Positions 36,875-45,689 of a DNA stretch of 64,000 nt are shown in pieces; the stretch's first letter is position 1; each line of letters starts with the position of its first letter. Under the pieces are notes generated by a model. It had not been told where the DNA came from and did no database searches. It saw only the letters and a program-made list of their open reading frames with translations. The position numbers and the translations under genes were made by a program. Origin of the DNA: Sphingopyxis terrae subsp. terrae NBRC 15098 (GTDB taxonomy: Bacteria; Pseudomonadota; Alphaproteobacteria; Sphingomonadales; Sphingomonadaceae). The stretch is from positions 868,001-932,000 of the forward strand of contig NZ_CP013342.1 in the NCBI RefSeq assembly GCF_001610975.1, read 5' to 3'.

Positions 36875-37992
36875 GCGAATATCCTCCGGCTATTTTCTTC
36901 GACGCCCTGCTTGAAGCGCGCACGGAAATCGCTTTCGGCGACAGGTGTCCCGAAGCGCAGGGTCTTGGGATCGCCAAGGCGCTTCGCGAGGTCGGCGAGC
37001 GCGAGATCCACCGCCGCCTTGGGCAGGCCAATTTCTTGTCCGAACGTCTCGAGGACGGCGCGCGAGAGCGTGTCGAACTCGCGTTTCTTCCCGCCGATCG
37101 CGAGCGCGGTCTCGCGGCTGAACGGATAGAGAAGGCTGTTCAATAGATCGTAGGCGGGGCTAAGGCGCAGGCCCTCGGGCTTTTCGAGCAGCGAGAAGTT
37201 CTTGAGATGCGCATCGGCGTTGCCGAGCGCGAAGTTGAAGACGACGAGCCGGAAATAGCGATCGAGATCGAGCCGCGGGCGCGCCGAGTAGGCTGTGATC
37301 GCGCTTGCCGCTTCCTCATAGCTCGAATCATATTTGCCGCCGAACTCGGCGCCCCGGGGCTTACCCAGGATTTGTGCAAAATCCTCGAGCCGAAGTCGTT
37401 CCTCGCCGTCGCGATCGAAGCGCTCGACGAGGAGTGCGAGCCCCTCGATCCCCGCGATGACCGCGGGCCTCGCGCGCGTGATCTCGGCCTCGCCCAATAT
37501 CTCGCGCGCGAGCGTCAGGCTCAGATTCTCGTTCTGGACGAGCGTCGGTTCGTCATTGTGGTTGAACTTCGCAATGTACGTCGCCGGATCGCCGGCTTCT
37601 ACCGAGGGGCGGTAACCCGACCCGTCGTGCCAGGCGAGCAGCTTGCGCTGAACACCCGACACCGTACGCGAGGCGGTGACCGCGGCCTCCTCGGTGACGC
37701 TTCCCTCGACATTATGGACAGGAGCGATCCCGTCGGCAGGAAGTACCCCGACCGCGCCGATACAGTCGGCGCCATATTGCAGCAGGATACCGAAATCATC
37801 CTGGTCGGACGCGCCGCCCGCGCGCGCCTGCAATCCGCGAAGCCAGCCTTCGGGGCCGAGGTGCTGGAAAAAGGGTATCAGTCCACCGCGATAGACATGA
37901 TCGCGCCGTGTCGCCGGCAAGGCGCAGGCGATGTCGGTACTCCAGCCGCCCGCATAGGTGAACTGGCTGTCGCTGCCTATCTCGCTCAACAA
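36871..37992 (-). CDS. hipA: HipA-family Ser/Thr kinase toxin
   Basis: This protein of at least 373 residues belongs to the HipA family, whose members phosphorylate targets such as glutamyl-tRNA synthetase. The kinase features are TVSGVQRKLLAW (phosphate loop), YIAKFN, LALLVERFDRDGEERLRLEDF, NADAHLKNFSLL with the catalytic Asp, and LSPAYDLL with the metal-binding Asp. The given start is a TTG at 37992. Clear family similarity (AIITFKGKPAG) continues in frame upstream to about 38040, with the frame open to 38076, but no ATG, GTG or TTG occurs there. The true start may be a rare codon, or the 5' end is damaged. Confidence 0.82.
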   Translation of the reverse strand: MLSEIGSDSQFTYAGGWSTDIACALPATRRDHVYRGGLIPFFQHLGPEGWLRGLQARAGGASDQDDFGILLQYGADCIGAVGVLPADGIAPVHNVEGSVTEEAAVTASRTVSGVQRKLLAWHDGSGYRPSVEAGDPATYIAKFNHNDEPTLVQNENLSLTLAREILGEAEITRARPAVIAGIEGLALLVERFDRDGEERLRLEDFAQILGKPRGAEFGGKYDSSYEEAASAITAYSARPRLDLDRYFRLVVFNFALGNADAHLKNFSLLEKPEGLRLSPAYDLLNSLLYPFSRETALAIGGKKREFDTLSRAVLETFGQEIGLPKAAVDLALADLAKRLGDPKTLRFGTPVAESDFRARFKQGVEENSRRIFA

Positions 37993-38090
37993 GCCTGCCG
38001 GCTTGCCTTTGAATGTGATTATGGCGTGCCGATCGGGGATGGCGCGACTCCGACTTAAAATTACGTTGCAGGCCGCCTACTACAACGCAC

Positions 38091-38262
38091 AATTTAAAGC
38101 AACCTTGATTCCTGATGCCCATTTCACATCATTGCGCCTTTAAATTTACTCACTGATAGGAATGACAGAGAAACTGGAAATGGCTATCCCGCCACGCATC
38201 AGAATCAATTTAAAGCGAAATTGACGTCGCAACCACCTCCAAACATACGCTACCTTTAAAGC
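38091..38262. repeat. Four AT-rich AATTTAAAGC-type boxes upstream of hipA
   Basis: Boxes at 38091-38100 (AATTTAAAGC), 38136-38146 (inverse, GCCTTTAAATT), 38207-38216 (AATTTAAAGC) and 38253-38262 (CCTTTAAAGC) lie in an AT-rich leader unlike the GC-rich surroundings. They are candidates for operators of the HTH protein. Confidence 0.6.
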
Positions 38263-38368
38263 ATTGCGTATGTGCGGTTGAACAGAAGTAGGGGCCCGCC
38301 CGCCCATAAGGCGCGGGCACTTGCGACCAAGCGCCGCGCACGCGACTTCACCCACTCGCTCTCCCCGG

Positions 38369-38464
38369 GAGGAGATCGCCGGCGCGGTGTCGTTTCTGGC
38401 CGGCCTAGATGCGACCTACATCACCGGAACAACGCTGAACATCGATGGCGGTGCGTCGGCCTAG
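38369..38464 (+). pseudogene. 3' fragment of a short-chain dehydrogenase gene
   Basis: The last 32 codons of the SDR at 19782 are repeated here (EEIAGAVSFLAGLDATYITG and onward to DGGASA and a TAG stop), with one amino-acid change, Pro to Leu. No 5' part is present. It is the displaced end of the SDR at the right edge of the 18-kb segment. Confidence 0.92.
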
Positions 38465-38679
38465 TCGCGGGAGCGGCCCCTCCGCCCGGCGGAGGGGTCG
38501 TCGCCTAGCTTTACCGCACGCGGCCGCGAACCATTGCCGGTCCGCTTCCATCCGGTCCGGGACTAGGCCGGCTCCGGCAACTGTCACTTACATGCTCAGG
38601 TGGCCGGCCATAGCTGCCCGCCCGCTTTCAGAGGCAGAAATTCGGAAACGGTCAGACTTGGCTGGAATGGTCCCGCCCG
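38369..38679 (+). repeat. 311-bp direct repeat, right copy
   Basis: Matches 20421-20731 with 7 substitutions and no gaps. It begins abruptly after unrelated sequence (CTCTCCCCGG) and ends where the copies diverge at the GCCCG shared by both. It carries the SDR 3' end and the same terminator hairpin (38477-38497). Confidence 0.97.
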
Positions 38680-38819
38680 ACTTCGGACAGACTGCTTCTC
38701 GGTCGGAATGTAGAGGAGCAGACATTCCAATCCGGCCAAGGAGCAAGCGGGCGCATGACTGTTTTGAGGTCAACTGGGAAATCACCGCGTGAGACAGCTT
38801 GCCGAGCGCGCGACCATTC

Positions 38820-39731
38820 TTAAAGCTGTGCGAGCCGTCCGGCTGCAAAGTCGCGCGCGAGCGCGATAAAGGCCTGGAAGGCGGCAGAGGAATTGCGCCG
38901 ATTGGAATAATAGAGGCACAGCGGCGCAAGTGGCGGCGTCCAGTCTTCGAGAATGCGGATGAGCCGGCCCGCGGCGATGTCTTCCCGCACATCGGCTTCC
39001 ATGAAATAACCGATTCCCACGCCGTTTATTACTGCGATCCGGGCAAGCGATGCTTCGTCCAAGGTGATCGGCCCCTCGACATCGAGCTGTAATTCTTCGC
39101 CGCCCTTCTCGAACCTCCATCGGAACAACGCGCTATTGGGAAGCCGGATGCGAACGCAGGGATAAGCAAGCAGCTCCTGCGGCACATTGGGGATCGCCCT
39201 GCCTTCGAAAAATGCGGGGGACGCGGCAACCGCCATGCGTCGCATCTGGCCCAGTGGAATGGCGATCGCATCGCTGGGCACCAGATCTTTGCTGCGCACG
39301 CCCAGATCGAAACCCGCTGCTACGACGTCGACAAGCCGCCCCTCGGTGACGAGGTCGATATGAACCTGCGGATAGCGTTGCAGATAGGTCAATATCAGCG
39401 GCGCCATGATTTCGCGCGCTGCGGTCGCGAAGGCATTGATGCGCAGTGTGCCGGACGGCATTTCCTGCTGGGAGCGCGCCGTATCCATCGCTTTTTGGAT
39501 GCCCTCGAACGCTGGCTTGATCTGTGCAACGAAGATCCGTCCTGCATAGGTAAGCGAGACGCTGCGCGTTGTGCGATTGAACAACCGCACCGCAAGCTCC
39601 CGTTCGAGTTTGGCTACCGCATTGCTGATGGCGGTGGTCGACATGCCAAGCTCGAGCGCCGCTGCCCGAAACGAGCCGCATCGAACGATCGCGAGAACAG
39701 CTTCGAGCTCAATGAGCGAATGGCGAGTCAT
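38820..39731 (-). CDS. LysR-family transcriptional regulator
   Basis: This 303-aa regulator has a LysR helix-turn-helix ([29 protein letters not shown], residues 14-42) and a C-terminal ligand-binding domain with [23 protein letters not shown]. The [15 protein letters not shown] linker is standard. The start at 39731 gives the family N-terminus. It is divergent from a SnoaL/SDR pair 97 bp away, which it probably regulates. The effector is unknown. Confidence 0.9.
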   Translation of the reverse strand: MTRHSLIELEAVLAIVRCGSFRAAALELGMSTTAISNAVAKLERELAVRLFNRTTRSVSLTYAGRIFVAQIKPAFEGIQKAMDTARSQQEMPSGTLRINAFATAAREIMAPLILTYLQRYPQVHIDLVTEGRLVDVVAAGFDLGVRSKDLVPSDAIAIPLGQMRRMAVAASPAFFEGRAIPNVPQELLAYPCVRIRLPNSALFRWRFEKGGEELQLDVEGPITLDEASLARIAVINGVGIGYFMEADVREDIAAGRLIRILEDWTPPLAPLCLYYSNRRNSSAAFQAFIALARDFAAGRLAQL

Positions 39732-39827
39732 TATCCCGATTTCCGTAACACGATATAGCGATTTGTCTCGATTATCAGGCGGTAAGTCCATCGCTAAATT
39801 GCACTCGTAACAATCGAGGAGATGATC

Positions 39828-40157
39828 ATGTCATTCGAACTACCCAAGCCGATCACCGACTTTATCGAGGCAAATGCGCGCCTCGATCTTGACGGCATGA
39901 TGAAGCACTTCCTGCCTGACGCCGTTTTCACGGACAACGGCAAGGATTTCGTCGGGGAAGCCGAAATTCGCAGGCTGCTCAAGGACGAAGCGATCGCGGT
40001 CAAGGCGATCTTTGAGCCCGACACTTATCGGGAGGAAGGCGGCGATATCGTGCTCGAAGGTCCCGCTCATGGCGAATTCCCCGGCAGCCCGATTCGGTTC
40101 ACCTATCGCTTCAAGATGGAAGGTGACGCCATCAAAGCCCTGGAGACGACGGTATGA
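39828..40157 (+). CDS. SnoaL-like NTF2-fold protein
   Basis: This 109-aa NTF2-like protein has [20 protein letters not shown] and [21 protein letters not shown], the usual first half of SnoaL_2-type domains. The ATG at 39828 lies 6 bp after GAGGAG; an ATG at 39822 abuts that site. It overlaps the SDR gene by 4 bp (ATGA) and the two probably form one regulated unit under the LysR protein. Confidence 0.8.
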   Translation: MSFELPKPITDFIEANARLDLDGMMKHFLPDAVFTDNGKDFVGEAEIRRLLKDEAIAVKAIFEPDTYREEGGDIVLEGPAHGEFPGSPIRFTYRFKMEGDAIKALETTV

Positions 40158-40942
40158 GCTTCAAGGCAGATCCGGCCGAATTCGCCGGCAAGCGCGTCCT
40201 TGTCAGCGGCGGCACCAAGGGGCTCGGCCGTGCCACGGTCGAGCGCTTCCTTGCCGGCGGAGCCCGTGTCGTCACGGCCGCCCGCACGATCAAGGATCCC
40301 ATCGACGGCGTCGAATATGTCCAAGCCGACCTGACGACCGCGGAGGGCGGCGAAGCGTTGGCCAGGACGGCACTCAAGCGGCTGGGCGGCATCGACATCC
40401 TCGCCCATGTCGTCGGCGGCTCGGCTTCGCCGGCGGGCGGGTTCGCCGCGCTGACGGACGATCACTGGCTCGCCGAGTTGAACCTCAACCTGCTGGCGAC
40501 GGTCCGGCTCGACCGGCTGCTGATCCCGCAGATGCTCGAGCGGAGCAAGGGCACCGTGGTGCATGTCACCTCGATCCAGTCGGTCCTGCCGCTGCCCGAG
40601 TCCACCACCGGCTATGCCGCCGCCAAGGCGGCGCTGAGGACCTACAGCAAATCAATCTCGAAGGAGCTCGGCCCCAAGGGCGTGCGGGTCAATGTCGTCT
40701 CGCCAGGCTGGATCATGACGGAGGCCGTCGGGGATTTTCTCGAAATGCTGAGGTCAGCCAATGGCGGCACGATCGAGGACGCGCGCCAGTCGGTGCTCGA
40801 TGCCCTGGACGGGATTTCGATCGGACGGGGTGCCGAGCCTGAGGAAGTGGCGGACCTTATCGCCTATCTCGCGTCCGACCGCGCTGCCGCGATCCACGGC
40901 GCGGAGTTTGTTATCGATGGCGGCACGATCAGTACGGTATAA
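40154..40942 (+). CDS. Short-chain dehydrogenase/reductase
   Basis: This 262-aa SDR has VSGGTKGLG as nucleotide motif, AHVVGGSAS at the NAG position, the catalytic Ser in VTSIQSVLP and the YAAAK pair. It ends EFVIDGGTIS. Translation is coupled to the SnoaL-like gene. The VVGGS form of the NAG motif is that of the SDR subgroup related to short-chain oxidoreductases with SnoaL partners. Substrate unknown. Confidence 0.9.
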   Translation: MSFKADPAEFAGKRVLVSGGTKGLGRATVERFLAGGARVVTAARTIKDPIDGVEYVQADLTTAEGGEALARTALKRLGGIDILAHVVGGSASPAGGFAALTDDHWLAELNLNLLATVRLDRLLIPQMLERSKGTVVHVTSIQSVLPLPESTTGYAAAKAALRTYSKSISKELGPKGVRVNVVSPGWIMTEAVGDFLEMLRSANGGTIEDARQSVLDALDGISIGRGAEPEEVADLIAYLASDRAAAIHGAEFVIDGGTISTV

Positions 40943-41073
40943 GGACGGCCTCCCGGCGTTCGCAGGGTCGCGGATGCCGGGAGTTGGCGGACTCTCGCAG
41001 ATCGAAAAGGTGTCGCCCATGACCGCCACGGACTGGCGGCGACGGCCGACGACGTTTGAAAGAAAGGCCCCCC

Positions 41074-41655
41074 ATGCCTGATTCTTCCTCCTGCGAGCGC
41101 TGCAGTTGGGCACAAAGCGATCCGCTGATGCGGGACTATCATGATGCCGAATGGGGCGTCCCTCAGCGTGATCCACGGATGCTCTGGGAAATGCTGATGC
41201 TGGAGGGATTCCAGGCAGGCCTCGCCTGGATCATCATCCTGCGCAAGCGTGAGGCATTTCGGGCCGCCTTTGAGAATTTCGACCCGGTCAAGGTCGCTGC
41301 CTTCGGCGCGCCGGACATCAATCGGTTGATGGCGGACCCGGGTATCGTGCGGGCCCGGGCCAAAATAGAAGCCACGATAAGAGGCGCGCAAATCTACTGC
41401 GAAATGCAAGCTCGCGGCGAGGATTTCTCGGAATTCTGTTGGTCCTTTACGAATGGCGTTCCGATCCTTGGTAACGGTCGGAGCTGGCCCCCGAGCACAG
41501 CGTTGTCCGAAATAATATCCAAGGAGCTGAAGCGGCGCTGCTTCAAGTTTGTCGGTCCGACCATCACCTACGCGTGGATGCAGGCGGTTGGCATCGTCGA
41601 CGATCACTCTGTTGGGTGCTTTCGCCGTCAGGTCGAGCCCCTGGCAAGACGTTAG
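41074..41655 (+). CDS. tag: DNA-3-methyladenine glycosylase I
   Basis: This 193-aa base-excision enzyme removes 3-methyladenine from alkylated DNA. CERCSWAQSDPLMRDYHDAEWG and GLAWIIILRKREAFR are the signature Tag segments, and the zinc ligands (Cys near the N-terminus, the YHD His, and the DDHSVGC His and Cys at the C-terminus) are all visible. The aromatic and acidic residues of the pocket are in place. It stands alone, about 130 bp after the SDR. Confidence 0.93.
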   Translation: MPDSSSCERCSWAQSDPLMRDYHDAEWGVPQRDPRMLWEMLMLEGFQAGLAWIIILRKREAFRAAFENFDPVKVAAFGAPDINRLMADPGIVRARAKIEATIRGAQIYCEMQARGEDFSEFCWSFTNGVPILGNGRSWPPSTALSEIISKELKRRCFKFVGPTITYAWMQAVGIVDDHSVGCFRRQVEPLARR

Positions 41656-41805
41656 GGTGGCTGTGCTTCATCAGGCGCCACCAGTATGCCGACGGGGCCA
41701 ATTAGCTGGTTCGGGGAGGACAACCACGAAAGCCGAAACGCAGCAAGGCTAGTGAATAAGCCCAGCTGGGGAACAGGCAAACCTCCGAATGGCCGAAATC
41801 AGTCG

Positions 41806-42237
41806 TTAAGGTTGCTCGCGTTGCTCAACTGAATCTGCGCCTATCCGCCACAAACCTTCGCTGATCCGGGACAGGCTGCTCCTCGCTGGCGTCCACATCA
41901 AAGGCGTTTCCGCTTTCCCGAGACTTATTACACCGTCGGTCTTCGCCCTCTCGTAGTCGCAGATAACGGCGCCAACCTCGTCCTCTGGGCAGCGAACGTT
42001 GCGGATGTAATAATTTTGATGCGGCCCATAATAGCAGGCAAGCTCATCGCAACGAATTAGCTCGGGCGACTTCATAGCGAAGACGGCGGTCTCAGAATTG
42101 AAGCGGGCTGCGCCGAGTCTATCCGAATTAGGGCCTACGATAGGGGTCGTGCAACCTGATGCGATCAGAACCACCGTAAAAGCAGCAGCACTATCGCGCA
42201 AAGCGCGCCTCGCAATCAAGGTGTGTCCGCATCCCAT
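41806..42237 (-). CDS. Putative lipoprotein
   Basis: This 143-aa protein has a basic start (CGHTLIARRALRDS), a hydrophobic segment and a lipobox LIASGC, so it is probably anchored in a membrane after Cys cleavage. The mature part holds several Cys (RCDELACYYG, VRCPEDEVGAVICDY) that may form disulfides. No family is recognised. The start at 42237 is chosen to give a proper lipoprotein signal; a start 36 bp further up would precede it with hydrophilic residues. Confidence 0.65.
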   Translation of the reverse strand: MGCGHTLIARRALRDSAAAFTVVLIASGCTTPIVGPNSDRLGAARFNSETAVFAMKSPELIRCDELACYYGPHQNYYIRNVRCPEDEVGAVICDYERAKTDGVISLGKAETPLMWTPARSSLSRISEGLWRIGADSVEQREQP

Positions 42238-42535
42238 GAACCGGCAGGATAATTGGATTTTGCTCCAGCGCAATGTCGACTTCCCAGCCCAACCCAGCCT
42301 TGGCGCGGCCCGCTATGCCGTCGATCGCCGCAACTCCTGGGTCTGGCCGGTATCGGCCTATCGGCTTTCGGGCGGTGGTTCTGAAGGAGCGGGCATACGA
42401 AACCGATGGGGCGGCGATGACAGCTCGCGACCGCTAACGGACCTGCACGGGTCCGGACGTCTCTACCCCCTGTGGACATATCGCGCGCGGCATATTATGT
42501 ATGGTCTATTGCATGGCTTTATGTAGGTATTGTAT

Positions 42536-42955
42536 ATGGCTGAGGAACTCGAGGCCCGCGAGAAATGGGTGTGGATATATAAATCCGGTCTCCACGGTCT
42601 CTGCCCGCGCTGCGGACAGGGCCGGATGTTCAAGCGTTGGCTTAAGGTCACGGATCAATGCCCGACTTGCGGCTTGAACTATGATTTTGCGACGCCCGAT
42701 GACGGACCCGCTTTTTTCTCCTTATGCTTTATCGCTTTTCCCCTCCTCTTTCTGGTTGTGTGGTTCGAAGTCGCTTTCAGCCCACCCTGGTGGATGCACG
42801 CGCTCGTCTCGGTGCCGCTTATGATTATTCCTTGCGTCCTCGCGCTCCATCCGATCAAGGGATGGCTCGTCGCATCCCAATATGTGAACAAGGCGCAGGA
42901 AGCGGGGACAGACGCCCTTTGGGCCAAACTCAATGCGCGCGCCAAGGAGGAGTGA
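42536..42955 (+). CDS. DUF983 membrane protein
   Basis: This 139-aa protein has two zinc-ribbon-like CxxC pairs (CPRCGQGRMF and CPTCGLNY) at residues 24-54, then two or more hydrophobic helices. That is the DUF983 pattern found next to cytochrome oxidase genes in many alphaproteobacteria. It stands here just upstream of a MocR-type regulator gene (6 bp). Function unknown; a respiratory assembly role is inferred from other genomes. Confidence 0.88.
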   Translation: MAEELEAREKWVWIYKSGLHGLCPRCGQGRMFKRWLKVTDQCPTCGLNYDFATPDDGPAFFSLCFIAFPLLFLVVWFEVAFSPPWWMHALVSVPLMIIPCVLALHPIKGWLVASQYVNKAQEAGTDALWAKLNARAKEE

Positions 42956-42961
42956 CCAGGC

Positions 42962-44326
42962 GTGGTCAAGAAGGACTGGTTTCCCGATCTCGATAGCGCT
43001 GATGGACCCAAATATCTGGCGATCGCCGAATCTATGGCCGCGGCGATCGAAGCGGGCGACCTGCGCGGCGGTGACCGCCTCCCCCCGCAGCGTGATCTCG
43101 CTGCCCGTCTCGGTGTCGATCTTACCACTGTCACCAAAGCTTATGACCAGGCCCGAAACCGCGGCTTGATTGTGGCGCGCGGACGCGCCGGAAGTTTCGT
43201 CCTGCCACAGGACGTAATGGCCGCGGGGCCGCCTCCGCGCGATACCGGCATGAACATGCCGCCCGAAGTGGAAGGCGGGTCGCTGCTTGCATTGTGGGAG
43301 CGAACGACCAGTGCGCTGCTGAGCGCGCCCGGCGCGGGAGGCCGCCTCCATTACGTCCCGGCCGGTGGAAGCGAAGCCGATCGGATCGCAGGCACGAAGA
43401 TTTTCGAGCGCGTCAGCCTGGCGAGCCATCCGGACGAAGTAATCGTAACCTCGGGCTCGCAGAACGCCCTGCACGCGATTATCGGCGCGACGCTGGCGCC
43501 CGGCGATACGGTCGCCTGCGGGCCCTATGTCTATCCAGGCTTCCTTGCGCTCGCCCGAAAAGCCGGGTTGAAGCTCGCGCCCATGACCCGCATTGAGGCA
43601 GCGAATCTGGAAGCCCTTTGCCGAACGAGAAAGATCGCCGCTCTTTACCTCGTGCCGACCAACGACAATCCGACGACGACGACGCTGAACGCGGACGAGC
43701 GGGCGGCCATCGCCGAGGTCGCTCTGCGGCACGCTATCCAGATCATCGAGGATGATGCCTATGGTCTGCTGGACGAGCGGCCGCTGGCACCTCTGGCCAG
43801 CCTGGTGCCGGAACTTGGATGGTACATTGCGACCAGTTCGAAGATCATCTCGCCGGCATTGCGCGTCGCGCATGTCCGGGCGCCGTCCCTCCGACAGGCG
43901 ATGGCTCTGGCCGCCGTGGTGCACGACACTAATGTGATGGCGCCTCCGCTTAACGCCGCGCTCCTGACCTGCTGGGTCGAAGACGGCCGCTATGACCGGC
44001 TGATCGCCGAAACGCGCGCGGAGGCCAAAAGGCGCCAGGCGCTTGCAGCCGAGATTTTGCCACCCGCAAGCTATGCCGCCCATCCTTGCGGCTACCATCT
44101 TTGGGTGTCGCTTGGCGACGACGACAACGCGGCGCAGATCGGCAGCGCTCTTGCCGGCGCAGGGATGACCGCAATATCGGCGGACAGCTTCTCAGCCGGC
44201 GACATGCGCGCGCCAGCCGTGCGTGTATCCCTTGGCGGAGCAATTGACACGGCGGGCCTGCGGCGCGGGCTAACGATGCTCTCGTTGTATTTGACGTCTG
44301 CCGGGCCACTGCCGCCGGTTATTTGA
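42962..44326 (+). CDS. MocR-type GntR regulator with aminotransferase domain
   Basis: This 454-aa protein has a GntR winged helix (LPPQRDLAARLGVDLTTVTKAYDQARNRGLI, about residues 41-72) fused to a fold-type I aminotransferase domain. The domain shows VTSGSQNALHAI, YLVPTNDNPTTTTL, IIEDDAYGLL and the PLP-binding Lys in ATSSKIISPALRV. The GTG at 42962 is used. Such regulators sense vitamin B6 or amino-acid-derived ligands. Its target is probably itself and DUF983; the ligand cannot be read from sequence. Confidence 0.9.
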   Translation: MVKKDWFPDLDSADGPKYLAIAESMAAAIEAGDLRGGDRLPPQRDLAARLGVDLTTVTKAYDQARNRGLIVARGRAGSFVLPQDVMAAGPPPRDTGMNMPPEVEGGSLLALWERTTSALLSAPGAGGRLHYVPAGGSEADRIAGTKIFERVSLASHPDEVIVTSGSQNALHAIIGATLAPGDTVACGPYVYPGFLALARKAGLKLAPMTRIEAANLEALCRTRKIAALYLVPTNDNPTTTTLNADERAAIAEVALRHAIQIIEDDAYGLLDERPLAPLASLVPELGWYIATSSKIISPALRVAHVRAPSLRQAMALAAVVHDTNVMAPPLNAALLTCWVEDGRYDRLIAETRAEAKRRQALAAEILPPASYAAHPCGYHLWVSLGDDDNAAQIGSALAGAGMTAISADSFSAGDMRAPAVRVSLGGAIDTAGLRRGLTMLSLYLTSAGPLPPVI

Positions 44327-44380
44327 TGCCGTGCGAAGCTGGCCGATTGCTGACGGGCAGCTTTAAACCGACTTCGTGTG

Positions 44381-44411
44381 TAAAGCCGACGTTGCACGAC
44401 AACCGGCTTTA
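44381..44411. terminator. Convergent-gene hairpin
   Basis: TAAAGCCG (44381-44388) and CGGCTTTA (44404-44411) form an 8-bp inverted repeat with a 15-nt loop between the MocR gene and the anti-sigma gene stops, overlapping the latter. Confidence 0.5.
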
Positions 44412-45104
44412 GCGGTCCCAGCCAGCGTCACGGGCAGCGCGTTCGGCTGCGGCATCGAACGCATCACCTGCCATCATCGCTGCCGTAGCCGCCGCGAGGT
44501 CGCCCGACGACGCCTGCCGGTACGCGCGGGCCTTCTGACCGGCCGCGGTGCGTTCGAGCGCCCAGCGACCGTCTTCGCGGCAGCCGATGCCCGACAAGTC
44601 GCGACCCGCGAAGCTGCGGCAGATACGGCCCGCCCTATCGCGAAAGCTCAGAGCGATGCGGATATCGGCGTCGGCCGGCTGATTCGATGCCAGCTGCGTG
44701 TCGAGCGCTTCGGCCAGACCTCCCGACGCGACCAGCATACCGTTGGCACTGGTCACGTCCGGCGCCGGCGCCCAAGGCCGGAGGCCGAGGGTCAGACCCA
44801 GCAGCAGCGATGCGGCGATAGCGCCCCAATTGGCGGGCGCGAACCGCGCGCGCCTTGCTTCGCGGCGCTCGGACAGGCTGGTGTCCACGCCCTCCCCGAC
44901 CAACAAGGCGCGCAGGCGATCAGGCACCGGTTCATCGACCACAGGTGCGAAATGCGCGGAAATCTGGGCGCTCAGCACACGATAACGCGCAATCTCGGCA
45001 GCGAGGGCGGCGTCGCTTTCAGCGTCGCGTTCGATCCGGCGCGCGGTCAGATCGTCGAGTTCGCCGTCGACATAAGCAGCGATGGTAGCGGGGTCGAAGC
45101 TCAT
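44409..45104 (-). CDS. Transmembrane anti-sigma factor
   Basis: This 231-aa protein starts with TIAAYVDGELDDLTARRIER, typical of anti-sigma factors that bind ECF sigma factors at the N-terminus. It has a single membrane span at about residues 93-112 (GAIAASLLLGLTLGL) and an outer domain of about 110 residues with a Cys pair (RICRSF, GIGCRED). It overlaps the sigma gene by 4 bp (ATGA), the standard sigma/anti-sigma layout. The zinc-binding HxxxCxxC motif is absent, so it is not a ZAS-type anti-sigma. Confidence 0.85.
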   Translation of the reverse strand: MSFDPATIAAYVDGELDDLTARRIERDAESDAALAAEIARYRVLSAQISAHFAPVVDEPVPDRLRALLVGEGVDTSLSERREARRARFAPANWGAIAASLLLGLTLGLRPWAPAPDVTSANGMLVASGGLAEALDTQLASNQPADADIRIALSFRDRAGRICRSFAGRDLSGIGCREDGRWALERTAAGQKARAYRQASSGDLAAATAAMMAGDAFDAAAERAARDAGWDR

Positions 45105-45589
45105 GCGGCCTCTCCAAGCAAATGCATCAGCGTTTCACGTCCACGCGCGAGCCGCGATGTCACGGTGCCGATCGGCACCTCCAATATGTCCGCCGCCTCG
45201 CGATAGGCATAGCCTTCCACCAGCACGAGCATCACAACCTCGCGCTGCTCATCAGGAAGCCGGGCCATCGCGCCGTCGACGTCGCCGCGCAGCGCGCCCG
45301 CCTCAACCTCGGCGATCCCGTCGCCGGCGATCTGCGTGACCGCGTCGTCAATCGGGGTATGGACGCCGCGCCGGCCAGCAACACGGCGGTGGTCGATCCA
45401 GAGGTTGCGGGTGATCCGGTACATCCAGCTGTCCAGTCTCGTTCCTTGTTGCCATTGTTCGCGCGATTTCAAGGCGCGCTCGATCGCCGCCTGACACAGG
45501 TCGTCGGCATCGCTGGCGCTCTGCGCCAGCCCGCGCGCAAAGCGACGCAGGCGCGGTAACAGCTCGACCAGTTCCTCTTCGAAGCGCAT
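45101..45589 (-). CDS. ECF RNA polymerase sigma factor
   Basis: This 162-aa sigma-70-type ECF factor has region 2 (DADDLCQAAIERAL and WMYRITRNLWIDHRRVAGRR, residues 28-73) and region 4 (LPDEQREVVMLVLVEGYAYREAADILEVPIGTVTSRLARGRE, residues 111-152). The ATG at 45589 lies in the divergent gap near the palindromic promoter at 45612-45643, whose minus-strand half is 29 bp before the start. That fits autoregulation. With the adjacent anti-sigma factor it controls, by inference, the protease and glycine-rich protein genes on the other side. Confidence 0.92.
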   Translation of the reverse strand: MRFEEELVELLPRLRRFARGLAQSASDADDLCQAAIERALKSREQWQQGTRLDSWMYRITRNLWIDHRRVAGRRGVHTPIDDAVTQIAGDGIAEVEAGALRGDVDGAMARLPDEQREVVMLVLVEGYAYREAADILEVPIGTVTSRLARGRETLMHLLGEAA

Positions 45590-45611
45590 CGCTCTCTTTT
45601 CGGTTGTTTGA

Positions 45612-45643
45612 GGAAGAAACGATGACCTTCTATCGTTTCTTCC
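45612..45643. promoter_or_regulatory. Palindromic bidirectional ECF promoter
   Basis: GGAAGAAACGAT (45612-45623) and ATCGTTTCTTCC (45632-45643) are exact 12-bp inverted arms. On each strand they read GGAAG-N17-CGTT, an ECF-type -35/-10 pair. The plus-strand promoter serves the protease, the minus-strand one the sigma operon. The same GGAAG-N17-CGTT recurs at 46981. Confidence 0.75.
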
Positions 45644-45689
45644 ACATCCTGCTAAATTTTCCGGCAAGACGATGGGCGCGAGAGTAACG

